Assembly (NCBI GenBank): GCA_029834535.1
Contig: JAQMWT010000260.1
Coordinates: forward strand, 1-64,000
Reading direction: 5' to 3'
Length of the DNA stretch: 64,000 nucleotides
DNA from: Chrysophaeum taylorii
Lineage: Eukaryota; Sar; Pelagophyceae; Pelagomonadales; Pelagomonadaceae
The stretch's first letter is position 1, and the number at the start of each line of letters is the position of its first letter. The notes beneath the pieces are model-generated. The model was not told the origin of the DNA, ran no database searches, and was given only the letters and a program-made list of their open reading frames with translations. Of this stretch, positions 35,251 to 45,162 are shown piece after piece. Made by a program: the position numbers and the translations under genes.

Positions 35251-35596
35251 TGTGGCAGCAACGCCCATTCCCCCCCACTTGCTTGCCTGCCACCTGACTT
35301 CCCCTGATTGTTGTTGCTCTGGTACTGACCTTGCAATTATTGGGGGGGTGTCATTTTGACATCCGCGCTTCCACCGAAGAACCCAATGTACCGGGCATTT
35401 TTTGTATCGCTTTCTTTCTTTCTTTCTTTCTTTCTTTCCCTCATTTTGATTGTCCGATTTTCGTGATGGCGTGAGGTGGTTGCGCTGAGATCGGGCGTGT
35501 GGGTGGTGGTTTCGCCGGGCGGGTTGTTGGGAGAAAAAAGGGTTGTTGAGGCCTCGGCGCCAAGAGGGGCGGGTGTGTGAGAAAAACCACTACTAC
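35251..35596 (+). repeat. 3' LTR of the gypsy element
   Basis: Partner of 25724-26046. Directly upstream, AGTAGGGGGCTCC (about 35233-35245) is a purine-rich stretch at the place of the polypurine tract. A (CTTT)n run occupies about 35410-35437. Confidence 0.8.
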
Positions 35597-35599
35597 CTC

Positions 35600-36885
35600 G
35601 TATTGCCGTCCGTTGCATCACAAAAGACCGTTTAACGGTCTTCTGGAGAAACGAACGGACCGATGATGAGACGCGGGCCAGCTCGGTTTCTGATGATCGA
35701 GAGCAAGGGGACGACGCAGACGCAGCGAAGGAGGACCTGCGGCGTCGCGCAACGATCGGCCATTTCGACGACAAGAGTACCGACGAGGCCCCGCGATGGC
35801 AACAAATAAAGTGGGGAAAGCAGATGACGGACCGCGGCGCGAGTCGATTCTTTCGCTCTTTGCGGCTCGAGGCGACAGATTCAGCGCTCGCAACGTGGCG
35901 ACCGCCGCGCACCGCGACGCCAAATTGTCGCGGGGTCAACAAAAAATCCGTAAAGCGAGCGCCGCGTCGAGAGCCGCGTTGATAAGTGTCGACGCCGCGT
36001 CGGACAATTCAATCCGAAGAGCCTCGCCAACGCGGCGTGGGGATTCGCGGCGGCGGATGTTCGAGCGCCCGAATTTTTTCGCGCCGAAGCGGCGTCGTCG
36101 CGGTTGGGCGAGTTCAAACCGCAGGAGCTCGTTAACACGGGTTGGGCCTTCGCGACGCAGGGGATCGAGGCACCTCAGTTTTTTGCGGCGATCGCCGGCG
36201 CCGCTATGTCGCGGCTCGGCGAGTTCAATCCGGCAGGACGCTCGCCAACACGGCGTGGAGCTTCGCGAAGGCCCAGGGAATCGAGGCGCCCGATTTTTTC
36301 GACGCTATTGCCGCCCGGCCGCGCGATTTCAAACCGCAAGAACTTGCCAACATAGCGTGGTCTTTTGCCTGCGTCGACTGGACAAAGGACCCCGAGTTTT
36401 TCCTGGAGTTCGCCTCTGTCGCAGACGTCTCCATCCTAAATAATCGCGAACTTCACCTCTCGACGATCCACTTTCGTCTGACTGTGGCCAGACGACTACT
36501 TCTCGTCAGACCACCGCGTGCTGCGGGAAGCGCGTCGGGGGACCCGTCACCATCCCAGCTCCAACGCGACGTCGTCGCATTAGACCGAATTGGCTGGGTA
36601 CAGGTCTTCGAGTACGTGTCAAAAGAGGGATTGTCGCTCGACATTTTGCAACCCGACACGAAGCGGTCGAAGTCGACGGGCCATCCCACTATCTCAAAGA
36701 AACGAGAGTTGCGAACGGCTCGACGCGCTTCAAATCCAGACTATTACGGCGGCTTGGCTGGGACGTCGTCCGTATTCCGTTCTTCGATTGGTCTGCCCTC
36801 GACGGCGAGCGAGACCAAGACTCTTACCAAAGCTGAATATATACCAGCATACCCTTCCGCCGCTATCACGACGACCAAAGTTGCG
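35600..36885 (+). pseudogene. Broken repeat-RAP gene, about four repeats
   Basis: A relative of the intact gene at 48846, starting immediately after the 3' LTR of the gypsy element. The N-terminal block EAPRWQQIKWGKQMTDRGAS lies at about 35788-35847. Repeat units follow at about 36003-36390: FNPKSLANAAWGFAAA, FKPQELVNTGWAFATQ, TLANTAWSFAKAQG and FKPQELANIAWSFACVDW. The pre-RAP region (GDPSPSQLQRDVVALDRIGW, VFEYVSKEGLSLD) is at about 36540-36650, and a RAP end reading RLLRRLGWDVVRIPFFDWSA is at about 36740-36800, in another frame. At least three frame shifts separate these parts, so no full protein is made as it stands. The 20-fold drop in repeats compared with a long array argues for past recombination within the array. 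Confidence 0.7.
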
Positions 36886-36914
36886 ACGAAACCTTGAAAC
36901 AGGCACCATCTAAC

Positions 36915-37480
36915 GTACCAAAAGTTGTGGGACTCTCTGAGGAGGACGAAACGAAACGAAAAGCTGTGATCGAGCTGTGCCAGCGGGCGGCTCTACGCGC
37001 CGCCGATCGCGCCGGAGCAGCGTCCTTGGACTACGTGGGACGACGACGATCGGGGGTCAACGAGTCTGCAAGAACAACGAACGATATAAGATTGATCAAC
37101 AATCCAGATCTGCATCAACCAAGCTTACAGCGTTCTTCTGGGTCCGAGGTATGCGCCGAGGTTCGACTTGCGATCAGCATACCTTGCTGGGGGGACCTAC
37201 CTCGACATCTGCTCTAACTCTGGGGGGTGTCTCCGGCGGAGGTTTATCGATCGATCGATCGATCGATTTTTTGGAGATGTGTTGGGGCCATCAACACCAT
37301 GATGTTACCTATAGACTGCTTCCCCCTGGACGACGAGACGGAACTCGAGAAAAAAACTGGAGGCGGGCTGGGCTCGCCAGTCACGCCGCGCGGTCCTTCT
37401 TCGAAGCGTGGTGGGTGCCATCGACGGTTGCTGCATCTGGCAGCGGTACAGCGTCGTCGTCGAATCGCGCGGCGAAAGGT
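36915..37480 (+). pseudogene. PIF/Harbinger transposase fragment
   Basis: Successive pieces in different frames follow the N-terminal half of a Harbinger-type DDE transposase: a Glu/Lys-rich lead (EEDETKRKAVIELCQRAALR, about 36940-37000); RFDLRSAYLAGGTYLDICS (about 37160-37215), the usual helix before the catalytic domain; VSPAEVYRSIDR (about 37228-37263); AINTMMLPIDCFPLDDETEL (about 37287-37345); and RSVVGAIDGCCIWQRYS (about 37400-37450). The GAIDG motif contains the first catalytic aspartate. The C-terminal two thirds of the catalytic domain is not recognisable downstream. Frame shifts make it a relic. It may be related to the TIR element at 5187 (TAA target), but no TIRs were found here. 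Confidence 0.6.
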
Positions 37481-39180
37481 CCAGTCCCACCCCGTGGCAC
37501 TATGCTTGAGGCGCTCTCTCCTTCCACCTCCCCCAGTGCAACGCTCCTCAAGTTTTTGCCAAGATGGCGTTATGAACCACAAAAGGTGGGCGTCTCGCGT
37601 CTGGACGATGACCACCCGCGATCGGCTTCGACCAGTGAATCTTCGACGGCGGCGAGCGAGCTTCAGAAAGCGGGTTGCGCCAGCTCGGGGACACAGCCTC
37701 AGTTGCGGACGCGCGCGCTGCGCCGACGGATGCAGCCTCTGGCTGCTCCGCGCCCTCCGTCTCCGACTCGGCCGAGTCGATCAGTTTGGAGGCCGCGCTT
37801 GTCTCGTCGTGTCGTGTCGTCCCCCCGTTTTATTTCGCCCCAAGAAGCCACGAGCGCGGTTCTTGCACTTGGGGTCCTGCAAGCTCCGCTCCGCTCCGCC
37901 GGCCGCCGCTTGATCAATATCCGTGGCATGGGAGGAGTTTGCTTTTTTTGTTTTCCGGCCTTTGACACCTTCGGGGTACAACTCTGCATCGCAGCCTTTG
38001 ATCTTCAGCGCCGCCGCTGCGCTTCGCTTCCTTCGTGGTCCCGCCATACTCGGGACATGTTTTTTCACTTTGATGATACCCTCGAAAATTATTCTATTCG
38101 AGCTAGAGAACAACGGGTCTTAGAGCCGTTCTCGACCATGATTTGCTAAGTTCGATTTTGTCAACTTTGATTTTCAGGCCCTTATTTTCGAGCCCCTCAA
38201 ACTCGATCTCGAAGTTGTTTCGAACGCCAAGTCTCGATATGGCTCGAGGGATGTCATTTCGGAAGAGCAGAAGCGGTCGGGGTTGCGGTCGAATTTATCG
38301 CGCCCGGGTGGACGGACCCCCATGACCAAGCAGGCCTGGTAATAATCCGCGTGGTACGTGCCCCGACAACACTGGAACGAAGCCGGCGCCGACACCGCGT
38401 ACACGGTCATCATACGGGGATCAGCTGCTGCGCTCGGTGTTCCTGCCGTGCCGATACGGGACGCGGCCGTCGTACTCTCAGATCACCCCGAATTAGCCTT
38501 CACCTCCTGCGACTCAGCACTGGACCCGCCAGCACAGCCACCCGCGGATATATGGTCAACGTCTTTAAGTCAAGCTGCGGGCAGACTTTCTCATAAGGGA
38601 CCAGACGGCGGCGATACGCGGGCCGAGCCGGATTCTGAGGACACTGGAACTGGTTCTGCAAAAAAAAGGCGGCCTGTTGTACCTTCAACAACACGCTCGA
38701 CGACGCCGAGCTCGACACGAACCTCTTCCTTAGCAAGGACGGCTTAAAACCCGAGGATCTCACTCCGTTCCCCCCAGCCCTGGCCACGTCGCCAGCGCCA
38801 CCACGATCAAGTAAAAGTTCGCCGACGACCAGCGCGCCCACATGCGCCCGCTTGACCTCTGCGCCCCCCCTCTGAACTCCCGTTCCCGACCAGAAAAAAA
38901 AAATGTGTATCTATCTTAAACCTATGCGCTCCAACACTTTTTTTGGCGGACGGACGGACGGACGCACAGGGTTTAGGTGGACAACAGGCAGCGGCGTGGG
39001 CCCGCCGCTGCGCCCCGAACCTCGTCGCAATCCACGAGCGCAACGAGGCGATGACGTTTTACAACTCGTGCCTCGAGCATCCTTTTTTTTCCGCTCGAGC
39101 CTCCTCCTCTTCCGCTCGCCGTCGTCGGAAGTACTTTGTTGACCAAATTTTCGCTTTTAACTTTGCCCTCCCCGGAGGAG
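37481..39180. other. Coding-like, unrecognised region on both strands
   Basis: Minus strand: an open 110-codon frame at 37781-38113 with a basic, Lys/Arg-rich middle (SMAGPRRKRSAAAALKIKG, GVKGRKTKKANSSHATDID), and upstream of it NNFEIEFEGLENKGLKIKVD (about 38170-38225) in a different frame. Plus strand: CCTFNNTLDDAELDTNLFLS continuing into KDGLKPEDLTPFPPALA (about 38675-38790), and AAAWARRCAPNLVAIHERNE (about 38985-39050). These have natural residue composition but no recognised domain. It could be a pair of small intron-rich genes or decayed elements. Confidence 0.3.
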
Positions 39181-39186
39181 GGAGAA

Positions 39187-39361
39187 CGGTTCGATAACCG
39201 TTCGAACCGTTCGAACCGTTCGAACGGTGTTTGAACCGTTCGAACGGTGTTTGAACCGTTCGAACGGTGTTTGAACCGTTCGAACCGTTCGAACGGTGTT
39301 TGAACCGTTCGAACGGTTCGAACGGTGTTTGAACCGTTCGAACGGTTCGAACGGTTCGAAC
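39187..39361. repeat. Palindrome-based satellite, CCGTTCGAACGG
   Basis: The 12-bp perfect palindrome CCGTTCGAACGG recurs about nine times, joined either directly by AACC/TTCG extensions or by GTGTTTGAA spacers, giving a main period of 20 bp. Every unit can pair with itself or with any other, so the array could fold into cruciforms. Open minus-strand frames made of it (repeating RTVQTPFER) are products of the repeat. Confidence 0.9.
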
Positions 39362-40145
39362 TGGTGCGCGCGAAAGTTGCAAAAAAGGGACTTCGCAAAT
39401 TTTGGAAACTTTGATGATCTGGTGAAGAACATCTGATCTCGCTACCCGCAAACTCTAAGCCCGAGATATTGAAGCAGCTTTTATAGCGATAGGTTTACGA
39501 CTGCACGCCGCAGATTGAATTCCAGTTTGTTTACCGGCAGAGATCGCATCATCAAACGACCTTGTCGAGTAGATTCGAGATTCTTAAGCTCCTCGCGCCA
39601 AGGCAGCGCGCTTAGGGCGTCAGAGTCCACCTCAACGGTCTAGACGAGGTTTTTTTTTTCGACGATGATGGATCGCGAGCACCAAAAAAAATGGCACCAC
39701 GACGATCCTCGGAAGAACTGGCGCGTCGTCGTCAAAACACCGCCTCGCAGTCGACGGTTGGACGACCCGCGCGATGATTGCCGTCCTCGACGACGAGCGG
39801 TCACCTCTCGGGAGGCGTCGCGCCGACTCGCCATCAAAGCTATACTACGAGCGCAACCAAAAAAAGCCAAGGCCGTCGCCGCGGCTTGGCGAAGCTGGTG
39901 ACCGCGGGCGAGACGCCCGGCGGTAGATCGAGACCGTTCGCCGACGACGACGAATCCCCGACCGCGCAGCAAACAACAACCAGCGTCGCCGCCGCCGCCG
40001 CGAGGACTGTAACGGTCGAGACTTGCAGCCCCGTTCTCAGGAGCGACGACGAGAGGGTGAGACTCAGCGCCGCGGGCATGGCCGCTACCCCGAAAGTCAA
40101 GTCGCGCTGCTCCCTCGAGCCACGCGCTAGGCACCAATATTATCG
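39362..40145 (+). other. Stretch without a firm gene; coding-like lead-in to the RAP pseudogene
   Basis: Nothing is recognised at 39362-39640. Between 39665 and 39900 an Arg-rich plus-strand frame begins MDREHQKKWHHDDPRKNWRV. It could be a diverged 5' part of the RAP pseudogene that starts at about 40146, but it has no visible match in the intact gene. Confidence 0.25.
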
Positions 40146-41020
40146 AGGCCCCGCGATGGCAACAAAGTGGGAAAGCAGATGACGGACCGACTCCCGAGAC
40201 GATTCTCTCGCTCTTCGCAGCTCGTGGCGATATATTCAGCACTCGCAACTTGGCGACTGCCGCACATCGTGTTGCCAAGTTTGTTGGAGGCCGCGATGTG
40301 CAACGCGATCGCCGCGCGATGGTCCTCGCGGACGCTCGTCGGCAGTGCATAAGATTTTTCTATCCACAGAACCTCGCCAACACGGCGTGGGCCTTCGCGA
40401 CGGCGCGCATCGACGCGATTGCCCTGGTGGTCTGGTCGCGGTTGGGCGAGTTAAATCCGCAGGACCTTGCAATTACAGCAGCGTGGGCATTTGCCTGCGT
40501 CGACTGGAAAAAGGATCCCGAGCTCGCCTCCGTTGGCGTCACAGATCTTGATGCCCTCGACGATCGCGAAGTGTCGCAGCTCCACCTTGCTTCGCTCCAC
40601 TTTCACCTCGAGTGGCCCGAGCACCACCGGAGCTTCCGGCTCTCAGACCACCAGCAGATGCTCCAGGAAGCGTATCAACGGCAGGACCCATCACCATCCC
40701 AGCTCCAACGCGACGTCGTCGCATTAGACCGAATTGGCTGGACGCCGCACGTCTTCGAGTACGTGTCAAAAGAGGGATTGTCGCTCGACATGGCGCACAC
40801 CAAGCGCGCGGTCGAAGTCGAGACGGGCCATCCCACTATCTCAAACAAACGAGGGTTTGAGAATGAGTCGACGCGCTTCTTCAAATCAAATCCCGACTGC
40901 TACGCCGGCTTGGCTGGGACGTTGTTCCTATTCCCTTCTTTGAATGGTCTGCCCTCGACGGCGAGCGAGACCAAGACTCCTACCTCCGGGCAATGCTGCG
41001 AGCTCCACCACCAGCGTAAA
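40146..41020 (+). pseudogene. Broken repeat-RAP gene, about two repeats
   Basis: Homologous to 48846-52484. It runs from the N-terminal block (EAPRWQQ..., PETILSLFAARGDIFSTRNL, about 40150-40245) through LATAAHRVAKF to one composite repeat. In that repeat FYPQNLANTAWAFATARIDA joins directly to IALVVWSRLGELNPQDLAIT, meaning the front of the first repeat is fused to the end of the last. The pre-RAP part is well kept (HQQMLQEAYQRQDPSPSQLQ, VFEYVSKEGLSLDMA, about 40648-40800). The RAP core (SRLLRRLGWDVVPIPFFEW, about 40890-40950) is out of frame with it. The open frame 40250-41107 therefore ends in non-native residues. Array collapse by unequal exchange is the simplest explanation. Confidence 0.75.
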
Positions 41021-41107
41021 ACCAAACGCAATCTTCTTCCCTTCTTCGTTTGTTTCCTCCTTTCTTATGGGAGCCTAGACAGCATGGTCCCCCCGATCCG
41101 ATTTTAA

Positions 41108-41859
41108 TGCTGGGAGTTGCTAACTATCTAAAGAGTAATAAGAACCGTCGTCGTCGGGCTAGGCGTCCGGGCTGAGCGATGCCGGTGGCGGCCGACTGGA
41201 CCGCACTGGGGGCATGCGGTCTGGCCTCGACGACGTGGGCCTCCCTTTCGCTCGGCAACGCGGAGGTGGCCTCGTTGGACTCGAGATTAGCGACGGCCTT
41301 GGGAGCGAGACTGGCCTGCTGCGCGTCCTTTTTCGACTTTCACTCGGCGTGGTTGATTCAAGTAACAAAAACCAGTCAATCCAACGGCGTTCGCGATTCG
41401 AACTGTACCTCTTAGAGACGGAAAATATGTTGCCATCTGGGCGGATGGATTCCTTGTCGCAGTGGTAGAAATCCTTAGCCACGGCGCGTCCTGTCTCCTT
41501 CGACGGAGGGACAGCACTCGACAGTGCCAGGTCTTCTTGTGCGTGGAATTAATGTGTGTAGAGTGGTAGGGGGGGGCATGGCAAAAATGAAACGGGGCTG
41601 CACCTTGACGTGACGTCGACGTCGGCGATAACGGAATCGGCTCCAGTGCATGTACACAGGTTCGTGTTGGACGAGGATGTCAGCGGGGCGGAGGAGGAGG
41701 AGGAATAATACGACGCGAGGCCGTACATTACACACCGGAGCACTAGTATCGGGATAACGCGCCCGCCCGGGGAGGAGAGCGGCGCCTTCTGGGGTTTGGA
41801 GGCACGTTAAGCGCCTCACAGAACAGAACAGAACAGACAGGGGATCGATCACCCCCCCG
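41108..41859. other. Gene-free stretch
   Basis: No convincing code. It separates the RAP pseudogene from the hAT copy. A CAGTGCCAGGTC-type sequence near 41512 could be a hAT end but has no partner I can see. Confidence 0.3.
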
Positions 41860-44160
41860 AGCGTGCGAAGAAAGACTCGGACTGCAATAAAAGGACGCAC
41901 GGCTGCATCTTTCGCGATCCGACGAGCGGCACGTGTTACGACCTGCTGCGATGCCAAGAATCACAAGAAGAAGAAGAAGAAGAAGGGGATTTGGAATACG
42001 ACGGCGGCGCTGGCGCACTTCGAGAAGGAAGGCGCACCCGGACTCCGAGATTGGTCGGAACGAGGCGGAGAAAAAAACGGAAAGCGAGGGAGGGAGGATT
42101 GTCAGAAGCGTTAGAAGCTGCCGCAGACGAATGATTCCCGCGGTGAGGAGGAGGAGGAAGAGACTGTCTGGACAACTACATTTCGGTAAAGACAGGTGGT
42201 TCCTCCGACAGGAAAGGCTGTCGCGCTCGGTTTCACAGCTCGGTATGTCGTCTATGTGGCGCAAAAAGTGTCGATGCATGCGGTGAACGACCGATACTTT
42301 CGGGAAATGAATCACGCCTACTTTCAACTAGGCAGCAGCAGCAGAGGCGGTTCGTGTCCACACCTCCGTCGCAATGGGCTCGGGTTCTGGGTTAAAGCGG
42401 AGTTCGCGAACTTGGTGCGGGTGATCTTTTGAGGTCCAAGTGGGAGCCGCCGAGGGAAACCCCTTCGCGCAGTCGACACATATGACGGCGGCGGCACACT
42501 CAAGGACCACCACAAGAACCGTGTCGCTGTCGGTATCCAGTTTATTCCAAAGGAGTGGGATCGCAACCTCGTCATCTGTTTGGGGTTCCGAACGGTGACC
42601 GACGGGACGAAGCAGACAACGGCGCGCGCGCGCTCTCGAGGAGATTCACGTCAACATCACGGGTTCCGTTTCGTACAGAACCGCCGTCGCGAACGTCGAA
42701 CCTCCGACCAGGCTGCGTTGGGCGTCGCCGAAGAAGTAAAAAACTTGGTGGGCGACGTCTGCGACATGCACGAGGCGAGTAAGATCTCGCGATCCTGAGG
42801 ATCGGAGATCTGACGCGATCAAAAAACAAGAAGATCATCAACCGCTTTTTTTTCCCCGAGGGCCAGGCTATCATGCAGTTGGCTCACGACATCGCGAAGT
42901 AAGCACTTCTCCTACTCGGGACCGATCGCACGGACGCTCTCTTTTAACAAACTGCGCAAGCTCACCCGCTGCCCTCGCATCGAGCCCAAGCTCGACCTGA
43001 ACGGCACCCGCGTCTCTGCGCGCCACGCTCTCCTGCGCTCTATGCTCCAATTGACGAAAGCCCTCCACATCTACGCGGTCCAACACAAGAAAAAAAATCG
43101 ATTGGGCGGTCAACGAAGAGGACTTCGAGACGATGGCGGAGTTCGAGGCCATCACGCATATCACCGACGCCGCCGAAAAGCTCGTCCAACTATGAGGGCC
43201 TCTTTATGGGCGCGGTCTCGAGCACGAGCCCCAGATGATCACCAAGCTGGGAGCGGATAGTTTCTCGCTCATCGATTACGAGGGCGACACCGCGGGCCGC
43301 ACGCTCCCTCGTCGCATCAAGGCCATCGATGATTATTTCACCCAAACCGGCAAGGAGTGCCATAGGCGCGCATCCTCGAAGCTCAGCGACGCTACTGTGG
43401 GAACAAGGGCGAGTCGATCATTCCTTTCTTGAAGTACAATCAGAGATCCGATCGCGACCTCATTGCTGCTCTGCTCGACTTCCGCACCATCAGCATCATA
43501 TCTCTGAGGAGGATGAGCCCAAAGCCATTCCCCTCCTGAAGAAGAAGCTGTATGTCGAGTACGGCAACAATATATCCATGCTGCCCAGCGGCTCGAGCAG
43601 AAGGCTGCAGCTGCGGCGACGTCTCCGCAAAAAAAAGGATGCTGGTGCTGCTGCTGGTGCTGCGGGCGAGAGTCTTGTTGCTGCCGATGGCGGCGGCATG
43701 GACACTTGCGCTGATGCGGCCGTGGATAATGGCGGCATGTTAAATTTTGGGTTGTGGGGCGATACGTTGCAGGTGGCGGATCCGGAGCCGACGCCGACAC
43801 CAGCGGAGGAAGGAAGAGCCGGCTGTGGACTTTGGCGCGGCGTTACCCCCGCCGATGGATCAGGTTCGCGAGCCAGATCAAATGGATGCAGGAGTTTCCG
43901 GCGGAGCTCAAAGACTCTACCCAGCCTCTTGACGTTGTTGATGATCTCCTTCCACTACACGTCGGCAAGCTCTACCAACGTGCGGAGCAGAACCCCGACC
44001 TGGGCTTATTTCCCAAACTCGCCCGTGCCTCGCGCGGTGCTATCGGGATATAGCATATACCGGCCGAAAGCGTTTGCGAGCGCGTCATTTTTTTCCGCTG
44101 GAAACACTGTCATGGACGACAAGAGCACTTGCCTAGGCTCTGAGATATATATCTGAGATG
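41860..44160 (+). pseudogene. hAT transposase, copy A (broken, nearly full length)
   Basis: Plus-strand pieces follow the hAT order: TYDGGGTLKDHHKNRVAVGI (about 42480-42535), VICLGFRTVTDGTKQT (about 42570-42617), EGQAIMQLAHDIAK (about 42860-42900), PKLDLNGTRVSARHALLRSM and LQLTKALHIYAVQH (about 42985-43090), EEDFETMAEFEAITHITDAA (about 43111-43170), LIAALLDFRTIS (about 43460-43495), and finally the dimerisation region LFPKLARASRGA plus SAGNTVMDDKSTCLGSE (about 44008-44150). Each matches copy B at 45163-47586 where both are present. Frame changes separate most blocks, so no active enzyme is encoded. An N-terminal zinc-finger region may lie at about 41870-41990 but is unclear. Terminal repeats were not found. 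Confidence 0.7.
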
Positions 44161-44178
44161 CGGACAGTCCTCCTCCAC

Positions 44179-44209
44179 ATTAATTAATTAATTAATTAAT
44201 TAATTAATC
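44179..44209. repeat. (ATTA)n microsatellite
   Basis: Seven to eight copies of TTAA/ATTA directly after the hAT copy A dimerisation region. Confidence 0.9.
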
Positions 44210-45162
44210 GGGAGTTTATGGAATGGGCACGAGAGAAGTACGCCAACACCAAGCTCATCTCCAAGCACCACGAGATTTCGGACGAGAATAACGACGACGA
44301 CGACGCTATCGACCTGGCCTCTTAAATCCTTTTCCACCCCAGCCCACCATATCCCGCACTTATTACCCAATAATGCCATTCTTTTAAAGTGTGTTTTCTC
44401 GTGCTTCAGCAGGGGGAGGTACGAGAGACGAGGGGAGGCGAGGAAGACGCGAACAACGCGCGTGGGACGGACGTTTTTGAGGCGAGGAAGACGCTAACTG
44501 CGCGTTTGGGACGTTTCCAGCCTCTGCCGGCTGCTTTATATGCGGCCGCTTTTCTCGTTTTCGTGATGTTGACTTTGACTTGACCATCACGAAAGCAGTC
44601 AGTCATACTGAAAGTTGTTGATTTTGACGTTTGCCAGATCTGACCACTGTCATCGTGACGTCAAAGTCAAGATTTTTGATGTGACAAAAATTACGGTGCA
44701 GCCCTGAAATGAAATACGAAGGGTCACGAGAAAAGGGTTAGGGTCACTAGGGTTAGGCGATAAAACCAAGAGGCGCATCTTCTGGTGCTTGAGTCGCGCG
44801 TAACCTCAACTGTCGTCGTCATGCACTTCCCGGAAGGCAGCAGCTTTGGGCGCGCGGCGGCGACGCCCAAACGGCATTGGATTGTTTTTTCAAAAATGGT
44901 GTTTCATAGATATAATTAGTAGTAAAGACTAAAATGGGTTTGGCTTAATTCCGAAACTTAGTAGACGCGTCTTGCATCAAATTAAGTCGTTGTTGTCTGT
45001 CTTTAAAAGGTCGACTGCGAAGAGGGGGGGGTGCGTCGTCGTTGTTCTCTGGGTTCCCAGCGCTTGAAGGCTCTCTCCCTTGCCCTGGTCGTGAGTTTAG
45101 CAGGAGACAATCGGTTGAAGCTTGCTTTTCCAACAAATATTGCAGTTGAAAAGATAGAAGAC
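44210..45162. other. Spacer between hAT copies
   Basis: The first 120 bases still look like the acidic end of hAT copy A (EFMEWAREKYANTKL, about 44215-44258). Beyond this no gene is recognised. There is a GAGGCGAGGAAGACGC direct repeat at about 44436 and 44480. Two TTAGGG-like words (about 44736-44757) are isolated. A 35-base segment at about 44993-45020 resembles 18095-18125. Confidence 0.35.

Larger units (their letters stand above)
25724..35596 (+). mobile_element. Ty3/gypsy LTR retroelement encoding a DNA methyltransferase (fossil)
   Basis: A 9.9-kb element between two LTRs (25724-26046 and 35251-35596). The order of parts on the plus strand is gag, protease, cytosine-C5 DNA methyltransferase, reverse transcriptase, RNase H, integrase, then a short tail. 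Integrase after RNase H places it in Ty3/gypsy. The methyltransferase between protease and RT is unusual and known only from a few algal and dinoflagellate lineages. The LTRs are about 95-97% alike by eye outside a microsatellite, suggesting a fairly recent insertion. The coding region is broken in several places, roughly ten, so it is a fossil. No clear target-site duplication is visible. It lies between a hAT relic (left) and a RAP pseudogene (right). Confidence 0.85.

Noticed and set aside
36977-38149. A 390-codon plus-strand open frame
   Set aside because: It crosses the PIF/Harbinger relic mostly in the wrong frame and is Arg/Ser/Pro-rich. The recognised catalytic motif lies in another frame.
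39059-39451. Minus-strand proteins rich in RTVQTPFER
   Set aside because: They are the translation of the palindromic satellite and have no independent coding signal.
44736-44760. Telomere-like GGGTTAGGG words (also near 58797)
   Set aside because: Only one or two copies each. Chance or very short interstitial traces; not a telomere or subtelomere by themselves.
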